Below are positions 35,826 through 45,487 of a DNA stretch of 64,000 bases, piece after piece. The DNA comes from BAIKAL-G1 sp943369525 (GTDB taxonomy: Bacteria > Cyanobacteriota > Cyanobacteriia > PCC-6307 > Cyanobiaceae). The translations under genes and the position numbers were made by a program. The notes below the pieces were generated by a model. The model worked only from the letters and a program-made list of their open reading frames with translations. It was not told the DNA's origin and did not search any database. Location: assembly GCA_943369525.1 (NCBI GenBank), contig CALRNL020000007.1, positions 85,994 to 149,993 of the forward strand, given 5' to 3'. Numbering within the stretch: position 1 is the stretch's first letter; every line of letters begins with the position of its first letter.

Positions 35826-37832
35826 ATGGCCCACTTCGAGCTCCACGCCCCCTACGAACCGAAAGGCGACCAGCCCACGGCCATTGAGGCCATGGTCCGG
35901 GCCGTTGATGGCGGCGAGCGCTACCAAACTCTGCTGGGCGCCACCGGTACCGGCAAAACCTTTTCGATCGCCAATGTGATCGCCCGTACGGGCCGGCCCA
36001 CCCTGGTGCTCGCCCACAACAAGACCCTGGCGGCCCAGCTTTGCAATGAGTTGCGGGAATTTTTCCCCAACAATGCCGTTGAATATTTTATCTCCTACTA
36101 CGACTATTACCAGCCCGAGGCCTATGTGGCTGTGTCGGATACCTATATCGCCAAGACCGCCTCGATTAACGAGGAAATCGACATGCTGCGCCACTCGGCT
36201 ACGCGCTCTTTGTTTGAGCGCTCCGATGTGATCGTGGTGGCTTCAATCAGCTGCATTTACGGCCTGGGTATTCCTTCGGAATATCTCAAGGCGGCGGTGA
36301 AGTTTCAGGTGGGTGAAACCCTAAATTTGCGGGCCTCCCTGCGCGAATTGGTCAACAACCAATATGCCCGCAATGATCTGGAAATTTCGCGTGGCCGTTT
36401 TCGCGTGCGCGGCGATGTGCTCGAGATCGGGCCGGCCTACGAGGATCGCCTCGTGCGGATTGAGTTGTTTGGTGATGAGATCGAAGCGATCCGCTATGTG
36501 GATCCCACCACCGGCGAGATCCTGCAAAGCCTCGACACGATCAACATCTACCCCGCCAAGCACTTTGTGACGCCGAAGGAACGGCTGGAGGGGGCGATCG
36601 CGGAGATTCGCGGCGAGTTGCATGACCGGCTCGACCTGCTCAACCGCGAAGGCCGCCTGCTGGAGGCCCAGCGGTTGGAGCAGCGCACCACCTACGACCT
36701 GGAGATGCTCGAGCAGGTGGGCTATTGCAACGGCGTCGAAAACTACGCCCGCCACCTGGCCGGCCGACCCGCAGGCACCCCGCCCGAATGCCTGATTGAT
36801 TACTTCCCCAAGGATTGGCTGCTGGTGGTCGATGAAAGCCACGTCACCTGCTCCCAGCTGCAGGCCATGTATAACGGCGACCAATCGCGAAAGCAGGTGC
36901 TGATTGAGCACGGCTTCCGCCTGCCCTCAGCCGCCGACAACCGGCCGCTCAAGGGCGATGAATTCTGGGAAAAGGCCCAACAGACGATCTTTGTGAGTGC
37001 CACCCCGGGCAACTGGGAAATGGCCCAAAGCAAGGGCCAGATCGTGGAGCAGGTGATCCGCCCCACCGGCGTGCTTGATCCCATTGTGGAGGTGCGCCCC
37101 ACCGAGGGCCAGGTTGATGACCTGCTCGGTGAGATTCGCGAGCGGGCCGATAAAAAGGAGCGGGTGCTGATCACCACCTTGACCAAGCGCATGGCAGAAG
37201 ATCTCACCGATTACCTGGCTGAAAATGGTGTGAAGGTGCGCTATCTCCACTCCGAAATCCACTCGATCGAGCGCATCGAGATCATCCAAGACCTCCGCAA
37301 TGGCGAATACGATGTGCTCGTTGGTGTGAACCTGTTGCGGGAAGGATTGGATTTGCCTGAGGTGTCGCTGGTGGCGATTCTTGATGCCGATAAGGAGGGA
37401 TTCCTGCGGGCGGAGCGCTCCCTGATCCAAACCATCGGCCGGGCGGCCCGCCACATCGAAGGCAAGGCCCTGCTCTATGCCGACAACCTCACCGATTCGA
37501 TGGCCAAGGCGATCTCGGAAACGGAGCGCCGCCGGGCCATTCAGCACGCCTACAACCTCGAACACGGCATTACGCCTACGCCGGCGGGCAAGCGGGCCGG
37601 AAACTCGATTCTTGCCTTCCTGGAGGTGTCGCGCCGGCTCAATGATGAGCAATTGGAGGAGGCCACCGACCAGGCGGTGCACAACGAAGTGCCGCTCGAA
37701 TCCCTGCCGGAGCTGATCACCCAGCTGGAGGACCGCATGAAGGACGCCGCCAAAAATCTCGAATACGAACGGGCCGCCAGCCTGCGCGATCGCATCAAGA
37801 CCCTGCGCCAGAAGTTGGTGGGCAAGGCCTGA
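35826..37832 (+). CDS. uvrB: Excinuclease ABC subunit B
   Basis: The 668-residue DNA-repair helicase has Walker A GATGTGKTFS, the damage-wedging hairpin YYDYYQPEAYV, helicase motifs to GRAARHIEGKA and a C-terminal UVR domain (LEDRMKDAAKNLEYERAA) that binds UvrC. It loads onto lesions with UvrA and recruits UvrC. ATG 35826 gives the conserved MAHFELHAPYEPKGDQP start; an in-frame ATG lies 45 bp upstream. It stands alone between ycf23 and the convergent lysC. Confidence 0.97.
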   Translation: MAHFELHAPYEPKGDQPTAIEAMVRAVDGGERYQTLLGATGTGKTFSIANVIARTGRPTLVLAHNKTLAAQLCNELREFFPNNAVEYFISYYDYYQPEAYVAVSDTYIAKTASINEEIDMLRHSATRSLFERSDVIVVASISCIYGLGIPSEYLKAAVKFQVGETLNLRASLRELVNNQYARNDLEISRGRFRVRGDVLEIGPAYEDRLVRIELFGDEIEAIRYVDPTTGEILQSLDTINIYPAKHFVTPKERLEGAIAEIRGELHDRLDLLNREGRLLEAQRLEQRTTYDLEMLEQVGYCNGVENYARHLAGRPAGTPPECLIDYFPKDWLLVVDESHVTCSQLQAMYNGDQSRKQVLIEHGFRLPSAADNRPLKGDEFWEKAQQTIFVSATPGNWEMAQSKGQIVEQVIRPTGVLDPIVEVRPTEGQVDDLLGEIRERADKKERVLITTLTKRMAEDLTDYLAENGVKVRYLHSEIHSIERIEIIQDLRNGEYDVLVGVNLLREGLDLPEVSLVAILDADKEGFLRAERSLIQTIGRAARHIEGKALLYADNLTDSMAKAISETERRRAIQHAYNLEHGITPTPAGKRAGNSILAFLEVSRRLNDEQLEEATDQAVHNEVPLESLPELITQLEDRMKDAAKNLEYERAASLRDRIKTLRQKLVGKA

Positions 37833-37909
37833 GCCGGGGCCCCAGCCCGTGCCTGAACCGGGGGATGCCGGTTGATTGGCGGTCTAGGGGCCTGGGCCTG
37901 CCGGAAGGC

Positions 37910-39745
37910 TCAGGGGCTGACCTGGGCTTCGCTGTCCGATTCCGTGCCCTCGGCCTTGTGAACGGCCGCTCCACCCAGACCAAAGGCGCCATGGACCGCC
38001 CGTAGGGCCGCCACCCCATCGGCTTCGGCCACCACGCAGCTGGTGCGGATTTCGCTGGTGGCGATCATTTCGATGTTGATGCCGGCTTCGGCCAGGCAGC
38101 GAAACATGCGGGCGGCGGTGCCGGCGGTGGAGGGCATGCCCGCCCCCACCGCACTGACCCGGGCGATCGCCATGCCCTCTTCGAAGCGGGCCCCGGGCCA
38201 CTGGGCCAACAGGGGCTGCAGGGCCGCCCGGGCCCGGCCCAGGTCGTCGCGGCGCAGGGTGAAACCCATGTCGCGGCTGAGCTGGCCGCCGCTGCCGTGG
38301 GTGCGCTCCGACTGGACGATCGCATCGAGGCAGAGGCCCGCATCGGCGAGGGCCCGGCAGACGGCGGCGGCGCTGCCGGGTCGGTCGGGAATGCGATGGA
38401 CCGCCACCTGGGCCTGGTCCCGGTCGAGGGCGACGCCCCGGACCTCCGGTTCGCCCAGGCCCGCCGGGCTGGGGTTAAGCCGCAGTTGCTGCTCGGCCAA
38501 TTCGAAGGTCTGGGCGGCCGCCTGCAGGGCCTTGCTGCCCTGGTGTCCCGCCACCAGGCAGCTCACCTTCACCTCGCTGGTGGCGATGAGGCGCAGGTTG
38601 ATGCTGGCCTTGGCCAGGGTGTCGAACAGGCGGGCGGCGACGCCGGGGCGGCCCAGGATGCCGGCCCCCGCGATGCTCAGCTTGGCCATGCCGGCCTCGG
38701 CCGTGAGCCTGGCCTGGTCGGCGCCCAGGGCCGCCAGCAGCTCCTGGCAAACGGTGCGGGCCCGCTCCAGTTCCGTTTCGGCCAGGGTGAAGGCGATGTC
38801 GTTGCTGGCCCCCTCATGGGTGGCCTGCACGATCAAATCCACATTCAGACCGGCGGCGGAGAGGGCCTCAAACAGGCGAGCCGCCACGCCCGGTTGGTCG
38901 GGCACGTGCGAGAGGGCCAGCACCGCCTGGTGTTCCTCCAGTTCGGCCCCATCCACGGGCCGGCTCAGCTCCAGGCCCGTGTGGCCGGGACGGCGGTTGG
39001 CGCTGTCGCTGGTGAGCAGGGTGCCAGGGGCGTCGCTCCAGCTGGACCGCACCACCAGGGGGACGCCGTAGTTGCGGGCGATCTCGACCGCCCGGGGGTG
39101 CAGCACGGCGGCTCCCAGGCTGGCCAGTTCCAGCATTTCGTTGCAGCTGATCGTGGTCATCAGCTGGGCATTGGCCACCTTGCGGGGGTCGGTAGTGAGC
39201 ACGCCCGGCACATCGGTGTAGATCTCGCAGGCCTCGGCCCCCAGGGCCGCGGCCAGGGCCACGGCCGAGGTGTCGGAACCGCCCCGGCCCAGGGTGGTGA
39301 TCTCCGGGGTGCCGGCATGGCCGCTGCTGGTGCCCTGGAAGCCAGCCACCACCACCACCAGGCCGTTGTCCAGATGGCGCTGGATCCGTTCGGTGCGCAC
39401 CTCGAGGATGCGGGCGCGGCCGTGGGTCGATTCGGTGACGATGCCCACCTGGGGCCCGGTCATCGAGACCGCCGGCACCCCCTGGGCATGCAGGGCCATG
39501 GCCAGCAGGGCGATCGACACCTGTTCGCCGGTGGTCAGCAGCATGTCCATCTCCCGCTGGGGCGGGTCGCCGCTGATGGCCCGGGCCAGGCCGGTGAGTT
39601 CGTCGGTGGTGTGGCCCATGGCCGAGACCACGATCACCAGGTCATGGCCGGCCTCGCGGCTGGCGGCGATGCGCCGGGCCACCGCTTGGATCCGTTCCAC
39701 ATCCGCGACCGAGGTGCCGCCGAACTTCTGAACCAGCAGGCCCAT
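37910..39745 (-). CDS. lysC: Aspartate kinase with four ACT domains
   Basis: The kinase domain (about 1-240) starts VQKFGGTSVADVERI and has GRGGSDTSAVALAAALGA. The second half holds four ACT-type regulatory units in two pairs, with recognisable starts such as VPDQPGVAARLF and IPDRPGSAAAVC. The 611-residue length and doubled ACT pair are typical of cyanobacteria. It phosphorylates aspartate, feeding asd and dapA, and is expected to be inhibited by lysine and/or threonine. It converges on uvrB. Confidence 0.96.
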   Translation of the reverse strand: MGLLVQKFGGTSVADVERIQAVARRIAASREAGHDLVIVVSAMGHTTDELTGLARAISGDPPQREMDMLLTTGEQVSIALLAMALHAQGVPAVSMTGPQVGIVTESTHGRARILEVRTERIQRHLDNGLVVVVAGFQGTSSGHAGTPEITTLGRGGSDTSAVALAAALGAEACEIYTDVPGVLTTDPRKVANAQLMTTISCNEMLELASLGAAVLHPRAVEIARNYGVPLVVRSSWSDAPGTLLTSDSANRRPGHTGLELSRPVDGAELEEHQAVLALSHVPDQPGVAARLFEALSAAGLNVDLIVQATHEGASNDIAFTLAETELERARTVCQELLAALGADQARLTAEAGMAKLSIAGAGILGRPGVAARLFDTLAKASINLRLIATSEVKVSCLVAGHQGSKALQAAAQTFELAEQQLRLNPSPAGLGEPEVRGVALDRDQAQVAVHRIPDRPGSAAAVCRALADAGLCLDAIVQSERTHGSGGQLSRDMGFTLRRDDLGRARAALQPLLAQWPGARFEEGMAIARVSAVGAGMPSTAGTAARMFRCLAEAGINIEMIATSEIRTSCVVAEADGVAALRAVHGAFGLGGAAVHKAEGTESDSEAQVSP

Positions 39746-39815
39746 TCCCGGTATTGCTGCGCGTGATCGGCCGATTATCGGCCCCTAGCCTGGTCTGCCT
39801 GGTTCGAGCTTGGTG

Positions 39816-40271
39816 ATGGAGCTTCTGGTGCCCGTTTCGGCGGGGGAACTGGTCGACAAAATCACGATCCTGCAGATCAAGGCCCAGCGGATCGGCGATC
39901 CCACCAAGCGGGCCAACGTGGCCGTGGAGCTGGCCGCCCTGGAGGCGGTGGCGGCCCGGGCTGGCCTGGTTGCTCGGGGGTGTTTTGGCGAGGCTGGAGC
40001 TGGTGCCGATGGCCTCCCAAGTGGTGACCCAGCCGGCGGCCTGGAGGACTTGGCGGCTGCCACTGCCGAGCTGGTGTCCGTCAATGGCGAGCTATGGGAC
40101 ATCGAAGACCGCATCCGTGACTGTGAGCGGGCCGGCGATTTTGGTGCTGGCTTTGTGGCCCTGGCCCGCTCGGTGTATCGCACCAACGACCAGCGCGCCG
40201 CCCTCAAGGCCCGCATCAACCAGCTCTGCGGGTCCCTGCTGGTGGAAGAGAAGAGTTACGCGGCCTATTGA
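39816..40271 (+). CDS. DUF6165 family protein
   Basis: The first 30 residues (MELLVPVSAGELVDKITILQIK) and the later ELWDIEDRIRDCE are the hallmark of the DUF6165 family, small helical proteins of unknown function. A Gly/Ala-rich insertion sits in the middle (about 55-80). There is no signal or membrane segment. TTG 39810 and GTG 39813 are alternative in-frame starts immediately upstream of ATG 39816. In other bacteria the family often lies near sugar-transfer genes; here it lies between lysC and holA. Confidence 0.75.
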   Translation: MELLVPVSAGELVDKITILQIKAQRIGDPTKRANVAVELAALEAVAARAGLVARGCFGEAGAGADGLPSGDPAGGLEDLAAATAELVSVNGELWDIEDRIRDCERAGDFGAGFVALARSVYRTNDQRAALKARINQLCGSLLVEEKSYAAY

Positions 40272-40322
40272 GGCTTGCGGGGGCCTTTGGAGTCAGGCCA
40301 TTCAGCCTTATTTAGGTCTCGA

Positions 40323-41309
40323 TCAGGTCCACGAGAGCAAAAAGCCATCGCGGAAGGCATCCCCCGGGTCACTGCCCCGTTTCAGGGCCGCCTCCACCTC
40401 CAGCAGCTGGCCCAGCAGGCGCAGGAAGCGCCCCGGGGGGCGGCCGCGGATTTGTTTGCGCATCACATAGATGCGTTTGGGGTTGCCGATGCCGGCCGCC
40501 TTGGCGATCACGGCCACGTCCTGTTCCCCCTGGGCATCGAGCAGGCTCACCCACAGCCAGCCGCGGATCTGGCTGCTCAGGGCCGCCACGATCCGCAGGG
40601 CCGGCTCGTTCACCTCCAGCAGCTGCTCCACCAGGGCGATCGCTGCGGCGCTTTGGCCTGCCAGCAGGGCATCGCCCACCTGCAGGCTCGAGGTGGCGTG
40701 GCTGCCGACCAGGGCGGCCACGGCAGCGGCCGTGATCGGGGCGCCAGGGCCGCCCGCTTGGCCGGTGCCGCCATAGAGGGAGAGCTTCTCCAGTTCGCTC
40801 GCAAGGCGGGCACTGTCGCTGCCGATGGCCTCGGCCAGGGCCTCGGCCGCCGCCGGCCCAATCGCCAGGCCCATCTCCTGGGCCGTGCGGCTCACCAGCT
40901 CGACCTGGCCGGCCCCGTCCCACACAGCCGGCAGGCTGAAGCTGCGTTCTTCAGCCACGGCCTTGAGCGCCTTGGTGGTGCGCAGCCGCGCATCCGGTTT
41001 GGCCCCATTCACCAGCACCAGGTGGCAGTGGTCGGGGATTTGGCCCAGGGTCGCCTCCAGTTGGCTGGCCAGCTCGGCCGGACACTGGTTACAGAAGGGG
41101 CTGCGCTGCAGCAACACCAGCCGGTCGCCTGCCCCCAGGGGCGGCGTGCGGGCCTCGGCCAGGGCCTGGGCCGCCTGGCCCTGGTCGTTGCCATCGAGGC
41201 GGGTGAGGTTGATGCTCTGCCAGCTGGGGTCGCAGACCTGCTGGATCAGGGCGTCCACGGCCCGGTTGCGGGCCGCTTCGTCATCCCCCCAAAAGAGATG
41301 GATCGGCAT
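40323..41309 (-). CDS. holA: DNA polymerase III subunit delta
   Basis: The 328-residue protein opens with MPIHLFWGDDEAARNRAVDAL, the degenerate ATP-site region of the delta clamp-loader subunit, and has the helical collar domain at the C-terminus (IRGWLWVSLLDAQGEQDVAV). Delta opens the beta clamp, together with the DnaX protein encoded at 21.6-23.7 kb. Length and order of blocks fit the family. It diverges from cobH and converges on the DUF6165 gene. Confidence 0.88.
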   Translation of the reverse strand: MPIHLFWGDDEAARNRAVDALIQQVCDPSWQSINLTRLDGNDQGQAAQALAEARTPPLGAGDRLVLLQRSPFCNQCPAELASQLEATLGQIPDHCHLVLVNGAKPDARLRTTKALKAVAEERSFSLPAVWDGAGQVELVSRTAQEMGLAIGPAAAEALAEAIGSDSARLASELEKLSLYGGTGQAGGPGAPITAAAVAALVGSHATSSLQVGDALLAGQSAAAIALVEQLLEVNEPALRIVAALSSQIRGWLWVSLLDAQGEQDVAVIAKAAGIGNPKRIYVMRKQIRGRPPGRFLRLLGQLLEVEAALKRGSDPGDAFRDGFLLSWT

Positions 41310-41373
41310 CGGCGCGGACCTGGCTGCGGGAGCCCATTCGTAAACTCAATTGTGGGCTGTCTCAGGGTGTGGA

Positions 41374-42156
41374 GTGGGCGCAGGCGAGACCTTCCGCGAG
41401 ACCTTCCGCCAGAGCGTCCCTGGGCCGTGCGAGAACCCTGCTCGCCAGACCGTGCCGGACCCCTCCCAAGGGACCTTGCCGGGGAGCTTGGGCCCAGCCA
41501 GCGGCAGCGGGATCGCCCCTGCCAACGACGACCCCCTGGCGGCGCCCTTTGACCATCCGATCTTTAACGAAAGCGTGCGGCGCATTCGCGGCTGGCTGGG
41601 ACCCACCGGCCTTGATCCAGCGGAACAGGACCTGCTCGAACGGGTGATCCACAGCGGTGGTGACCTCAGTCTCGCCGCCGACCTGCACTGGTCCGATCGC
41701 GCCTGCGCCTCCGGCATGGCTGCCCTGGCGGCCGGCGCCGTGATCCTCACCGACACGGCCATGGCGGCGGCGGCGGTCCAACCGATGGCCCGGCGCACCT
41801 TCGCCAATCCGGTGCGCAGCGTGCTCGATTGGGCGCCCCCGCGGGCGCCCGCGGGCCACACCCGCACGGCCATGGGCATGGCGGCCGCCCTGGGGGACCA
41901 TCCCGGCGCCGTGGTGCTGGTCGGCAGCGCCCCCACGGCCCTGGAGCAGCTGTTGGAACTGGCCCAGCAGGGGCCGCCGCCGGCCCTGGTGATCGGCATG
42001 CCCGTGGGCTTTGTCGGTGTGGCCGAGAGCAAGCGCCACCTGGCCGCCAGTGGCCTGGCCCAGATCCGGCTCGATGGCAGCAGGGGTGGGGCGGCCCTGG
42101 TGGCCGCGGCGGCCAATGCCCTGCTGCGGCGGGCCTGGCTCGATCAGCTGCGCTGA
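41374..42156 (+). CDS. cobH: Precorrin-8X methylmutase
   Basis: The conserved region DHPIFNESVRRIRGWLG, RVIHSGGDLSLAADLH and MPVGFVGVAESKRHL identifies CobH/CbiC. It moves a methyl group from C-11 to C-12 in the corrin ring during vitamin B12 synthesis; the His in VIHSGGD is the expected catalytic residue. The N-terminal 45 or so residues are not conserved and the start is uncertain: TTG 41350, GTG 41374 and GTG 41452 are all in frame. The last gives the usual family length. A 12-bp tandem repeat falls in this extension. Confidence 0.9.
   Translation: MGAGETFRETFRQSVPGPCENPARQTVPDPSQGTLPGSLGPASGSGIAPANDDPLAAPFDHPIFNESVRRIRGWLGPTGLDPAEQDLLERVIHSGGDLSLAADLHWSDRACASGMAALAAGAVILTDTAMAAAAVQPMARRTFANPVRSVLDWAPPRAPAGHTRTAMGMAAALGDHPGAVVLVGSAPTALEQLLELAQQGPPPALVIGMPVGFVGVAESKRHLAASGLAQIRLDGSRGGAALVAAAANALLRRAWLDQLR
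41384..41407 (+). repeat. Two tandem 12-bp repeats at the 5' end of cobH
   Basis: GCGAGACCTTCC is present twice without a gap. If translated it gives ETFRETFR; if cobH starts at 41452 it is in the leader. It is small and probably a slippage product. Confidence 0.6.
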
Positions 42157-42214
42157 GGGGGCTCGCCGGCTGCAGGCACCGGGTCAGGCCCACCTGCGGC
42201 TCGGGCCCCTAGGC

Positions 42215-45200
42215 CTACGGCTGCAACCCCACCGCCACATGGCTGTTGGCCTCGATCCGTCCCAGCACCTGGCGGGCCCGCAACACCACCGCCGCCGGCA
42301 CCCCGGCCAGGCGGGCGGCCTCGATGCCGTAGCTGCGGCTGGCGCCCCCGGCTACGACCCGGTGCAGGAACAGCAGGTCGTCGCCCGTTTCCTCCACCAG
42401 CACCTGCACGTTGGCCACATTGGCGTGCAGCTCGGCGAGTTCATTGAGCTCGTGATAGTGGGTGGCGAAGACGCTGCGGGCCTGGATCTTGCCGGCCAGA
42501 TGTTCGGCCACGGCCCAGGCGATCGAGAGGCCATCGAAGGTGGCCGTGCCCCGGCCAATCTCATCAAGCAACACCAACGAGCGGCTGCTGGCGTGGTGAA
42601 GGATGTTGGCCGTTTCGGCCATCTCCACTATGAAGGTGGACTGGCCGCTGGCCAGGTCGTCGCCGGCGCCGACGCGGGTGAAGATGCGATCGGCGAGGCC
42701 GAGCCGGGCGGAGCGGGCCGGAATCCAGCTGCCCATCTGGGCCATCAGTTGCAGCAGCCCCGTTTGGCGCAGATAGCAGCTCTTGCCGCTGGCATTGGGG
42801 CCCGTGAGCACCAGCAGGTCGGGGGGGCTGCCGTCCTGGTCGGGGCGGCCAATCGGCGCCGGGCCGCCGCCCAGGGCAATGCCATTGGGGGTGAAGGGGC
42901 TCTCCACCAGCAGCTGCTCCACCACCGGATGGCGGCCGGCTTCGATCAGCAGCTCGCGCCCGGCCGTGATCTCGGGCCGGCAATAGCCGCCGGTGGCGGC
43001 CACCTCCGCCAGGGAGCCCAGGGCATCGAGGTCGGCCACCAGCCGGGCCGCGGCCCGGATCGGGCTGGCCTGGGCGCCCACCTGGTTACGCAGCTCGGCA
43101 AACAATTCAAATTCCCTTTGGGCGGCGCGGGCCTTGAGCTGCAGGATCCGGCCTTCGCGGCCCTTGAGTTCGGGGGTGACGAAGCGCTCCTCGTTGGCCA
43201 GGGTCTGGCGGCGGATCCAGTGCTCCGGCACGGCGCTCGCCTTGGCCCGGCTCACCGAGAGGAAGTAGCCAAAGGTGCGGTGGTAGTGCAGGCGCAGGTT
43301 GGCAATGCCGCTGGCGCGGCGTTCGCCCGCCTCCTGCTCGGCCAGCCAGGCGTCCTGGTCATCCAGTTGGTTGCGCAGGCCATCGAGGCGGCCATCGACG
43401 CTGTCGTGGATCAGGCCACCCTCCGTCAGTGCTAGGGGCGGCGCGTCGACCAGGCTGTGGCGCACCAGTGCGGCCAGCTCGGCTAGCTCCGGCCAGGGCC
43501 GGGCCAGGGCCGCCAGGGGTGGGCTGGTCGCTTGGGCCAGCAGGGAGGCCAGCTGGGGTAGCCGTTCGAGGCCATCGGCCAGGGCCACCAGATCCCGGGC
43601 GGAAGCGCTGCCGGCCCCAGCCCGGCCGGCGAGCCGTTCCAGGTCGCCCATGGGCCGCAGCAGCCGGCGCAGGGCCTGGCGCAGGGGCCGTTGGTTGACC
43701 AGTTCACTGACGCCGTCCTGGCGGGCGCCGATGGCGGCCCGATCGACCAGGGGCGCCTCGATCCAGCGGCGCAGGCAGCGGCCGCCCATGGCCGTGACGG
43801 TGCGATCCAGGGCCCAGAGCAGGGACCCCTGCACGCCTCCGCCCAGCTGGGTTCGGGTCAGTTCCAGGTTGCGGCGCGTCTGGGCATCGAGCACCAGCTG
43901 GTCGCCCGCATGCCAGGTGGTGGGCAGGTCCAGGGGGATGGCGGCGCCCGGTTGGGTGTCGTCGAGGTAGCGCAGCAGCCCGCCCGCGGCCCGCTGGCCC
44001 AGGGCCAGGTCGGCCAGGCCCAGGCCCGCCAGGCTGGCCAGCTTGAAGCGTTTGAGCAGGCTGGACCTGGCCTCGGGGGCCGCGAAGGGGGTGAGGGCCG
44101 AGGGCGTCAGCCGCAGGCTTTCGGGACACCAACTGGGGCGGTTGCCATCGCCGGGCCAGACCACTTCAGCGGCGTCCAGTTGCAGCAGCTCCTGGTGCAG
44201 CAGGTCGCTGCCCTGGCGCTCGGTCACCCGGAATTCGCCGGTGCTGACATCCGCCACCGCCAGGCCCCAGCGGCCGCCTTCGACCACCACGCCGCACAGC
44301 CAATTGTTGCGCCGCGCCGAGAGCATCCCCTCCTCGATCACCGTGCCGGGGGTGAGCACCCGGGTGATGTCGCGCTTGAGCAGGGCTCCCTTGGCGGCGG
44401 TTGCTTCCAGCTGGTCGCAGAGGGCGACACACAAACCGCGGCGCACCAGGTCGCCGCAGTAGCGCTCGGCGGCGTGGTGGGGAATGCCCGCCATCGGCAC
44501 CCGCCCATGGGCCTTGCCCGCCTCCTTGCCCGTGAGCGTCAGCTCCAGCAACTGGGAGATCGTGATCGCGTCTTCAAAGAAGCATTCAAAAAAATCGCCG
44601 AGGCGGTAGAGCAGCAGCCGCTCGGGATGGGCGGCCTTGAGCTCCACGTAGTGGCGCAGCATTGGTGGCAGCTGCTGGCGATCCACCAGGGAGTGGTGGT
44701 GCCAGGGGGGTAGGTCGCTGTCGGGGCCCGCCGCGGTTGGCGGTTCGGCGGTTGGGGCTGGGTCGGATACGCCAGGGTCTGGATCGGTGGAGCTTGGATC
44801 CCCTGGGGCCAGACCGGCTGCTGCCCGGTCTGGGGCGGCAATGGCGGCCGGATCTGGCCCCGCCGCCCCGGCCTGGGCGGGCCGCCGCCGCCGGGGCCGG
44901 CTGCTGGCATCGGCCTCCAGGGCGGCATCGTCGAGGTTGGCGGAATCGGCTAGGGCCCCGGAGGGGGCCGAAGGGGCCGCCGGCTTGGGCTCTTCGGGGG
45001 CGCCGAACAGGTTTCCCTGCAGGGCTGTTTCGAACAAACCGGTGTCGGCCCCAAGCGAAAGCTGCTGGGGGGCGTCCGCAGCCAAGGATCCTGGGGCAGG
45101 GGGCCCGATCGTAGGGGGGCCTGCCGGGGCTGCCTGCCCCGGGCTGGGGCCTGCTCCCCACAACTTGTGAAGGAACCAGCCAGCGCCTGCCCAGGGGGCC

Positions 45201-45226
45201 GGAGCGGCATGGGAGAATCCGCCCAC
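42215..45226 (-). CDS. mutS: DNA mismatch repair protein MutS
   Basis: The protein has the mismatch-binding block LYRLGDFFECFFEDA (Phe-x-Glu kept), the lever and clamp domains, Walker A GPNASGKS and the ABC-type DEIGRGTATFDGLSI. It detects mispaired bases. At 1003 residues it is longer than usual because of a Pro/Ala-rich N-terminal extension of about 170 residues, which may be partly over-called. That extension includes APQQLSLG and LQGNLFG, both resembling beta-clamp-binding peptides. It diverges from psbZ and converges on cobH. Confidence 0.95.
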   Translation of the reverse strand: MGGFSHAAPAPWAGAGWFLHKLWGAGPSPGQAAPAGPPTIGPPAPGSLAADAPQQLSLGADTGLFETALQGNLFGAPEEPKPAAPSAPSGALADSANLDDAALEADASSRPRRRRPAQAGAAGPDPAAIAAPDRAAAGLAPGDPSSTDPDPGVSDPAPTAEPPTAAGPDSDLPPWHHHSLVDRQQLPPMLRHYVELKAAHPERLLLYRLGDFFECFFEDAITISQLLELTLTGKEAGKAHGRVPMAGIPHHAAERYCGDLVRRGLCVALCDQLEATAAKGALLKRDITRVLTPGTVIEEGMLSARRNNWLCGVVVEGGRWGLAVADVSTGEFRVTERQGSDLLHQELLQLDAAEVVWPGDGNRPSWCPESLRLTPSALTPFAAPEARSSLLKRFKLASLAGLGLADLALGQRAAGGLLRYLDDTQPGAAIPLDLPTTWHAGDQLVLDAQTRRNLELTRTQLGGGVQGSLLWALDRTVTAMGGRCLRRWIEAPLVDRAAIGARQDGVSELVNQRPLRQALRRLLRPMGDLERLAGRAGAGSASARDLVALADGLERLPQLASLLAQATSPPLAALARPWPELAELAALVRHSLVDAPPLALTEGGLIHDSVDGRLDGLRNQLDDQDAWLAEQEAGERRASGIANLRLHYHRTFGYFLSVSRAKASAVPEHWIRRQTLANEERFVTPELKGREGRILQLKARAAQREFELFAELRNQVGAQASPIRAAARLVADLDALGSLAEVAATGGYCRPEITAGRELLIEAGRHPVVEQLLVESPFTPNGIALGGGPAPIGRPDQDGSPPDLLVLTGPNASGKSCYLRQTGLLQLMAQMGSWIPARSARLGLADRIFTRVGAGDDLASGQSTFIVEMAETANILHHASSRSLVLLDEIGRGTATFDGLSIAWAVAEHLAGKIQARSVFATHYHELNELAELHANVANVQVLVEETGDDLLFLHRVVAGGASRSYGIEAARLAGVPAAVVLRARQVLGRIEANSHVAVGLQP

Positions 45227-45276
45227 TGACCGACGCGGGCCCTGGCCAGCGGGCCGGCCAACCCCGACGCTGATCC

Positions 45277-45465
45277 ATGCAGATCCTCAACACCCTCACC
45301 GTTTTGGCCCTGGTGGTGCTGTCGTTTGCGCTGATCGTGGCTGTGCCCGTTCTCTACGCCAGCAACGAAGACAGTGGCCGCTCCAACCGCCTGATCCTGC
45401 TGGGTGGCCTCGCCTGGGTCGGGCTGGTGCTGCTGAACTGGGGCGTCAGCTTCTTCGTAGTCTGA
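45277..45465 (+). CDS. psbZ: Photosystem II reaction center protein Z
   Basis: The 62-residue protein has the two membrane helices and the short polar loop NEDSGRSNRL of PsbZ (Ycf9), a core-antenna-edge subunit of photosystem II in the thylakoid membrane. Length and sequence are typical, ending NWGVSFFVV. It lies 22 bp before ribH on the same strand. It is the clearest evidence that the organism is an oxygenic phototroph. Confidence 0.95.
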   Translation: MQILNTLTVLALVVLSFALIVAVPVLYASNEDSGRSNRLILLGGLAWVGLVLLNWGVSFFVV

Positions 45466-45487
45466 TTCCATTCGCGAGTCCAGGCCC

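Noticed and set aside
38297..39766. 489-codon plus-strand frame opposite lysC
   Set aside because: Its Gly/Gln/His-rich product has no domain, and it mirrors the aspartate kinase codons.
41362..42039. Long minus-strand frames opposite cobH
   Set aside because: They are shadows of the GC-rich third codon positions of cobH, with His/Gly/Arg-rich products typical of antisense frames.
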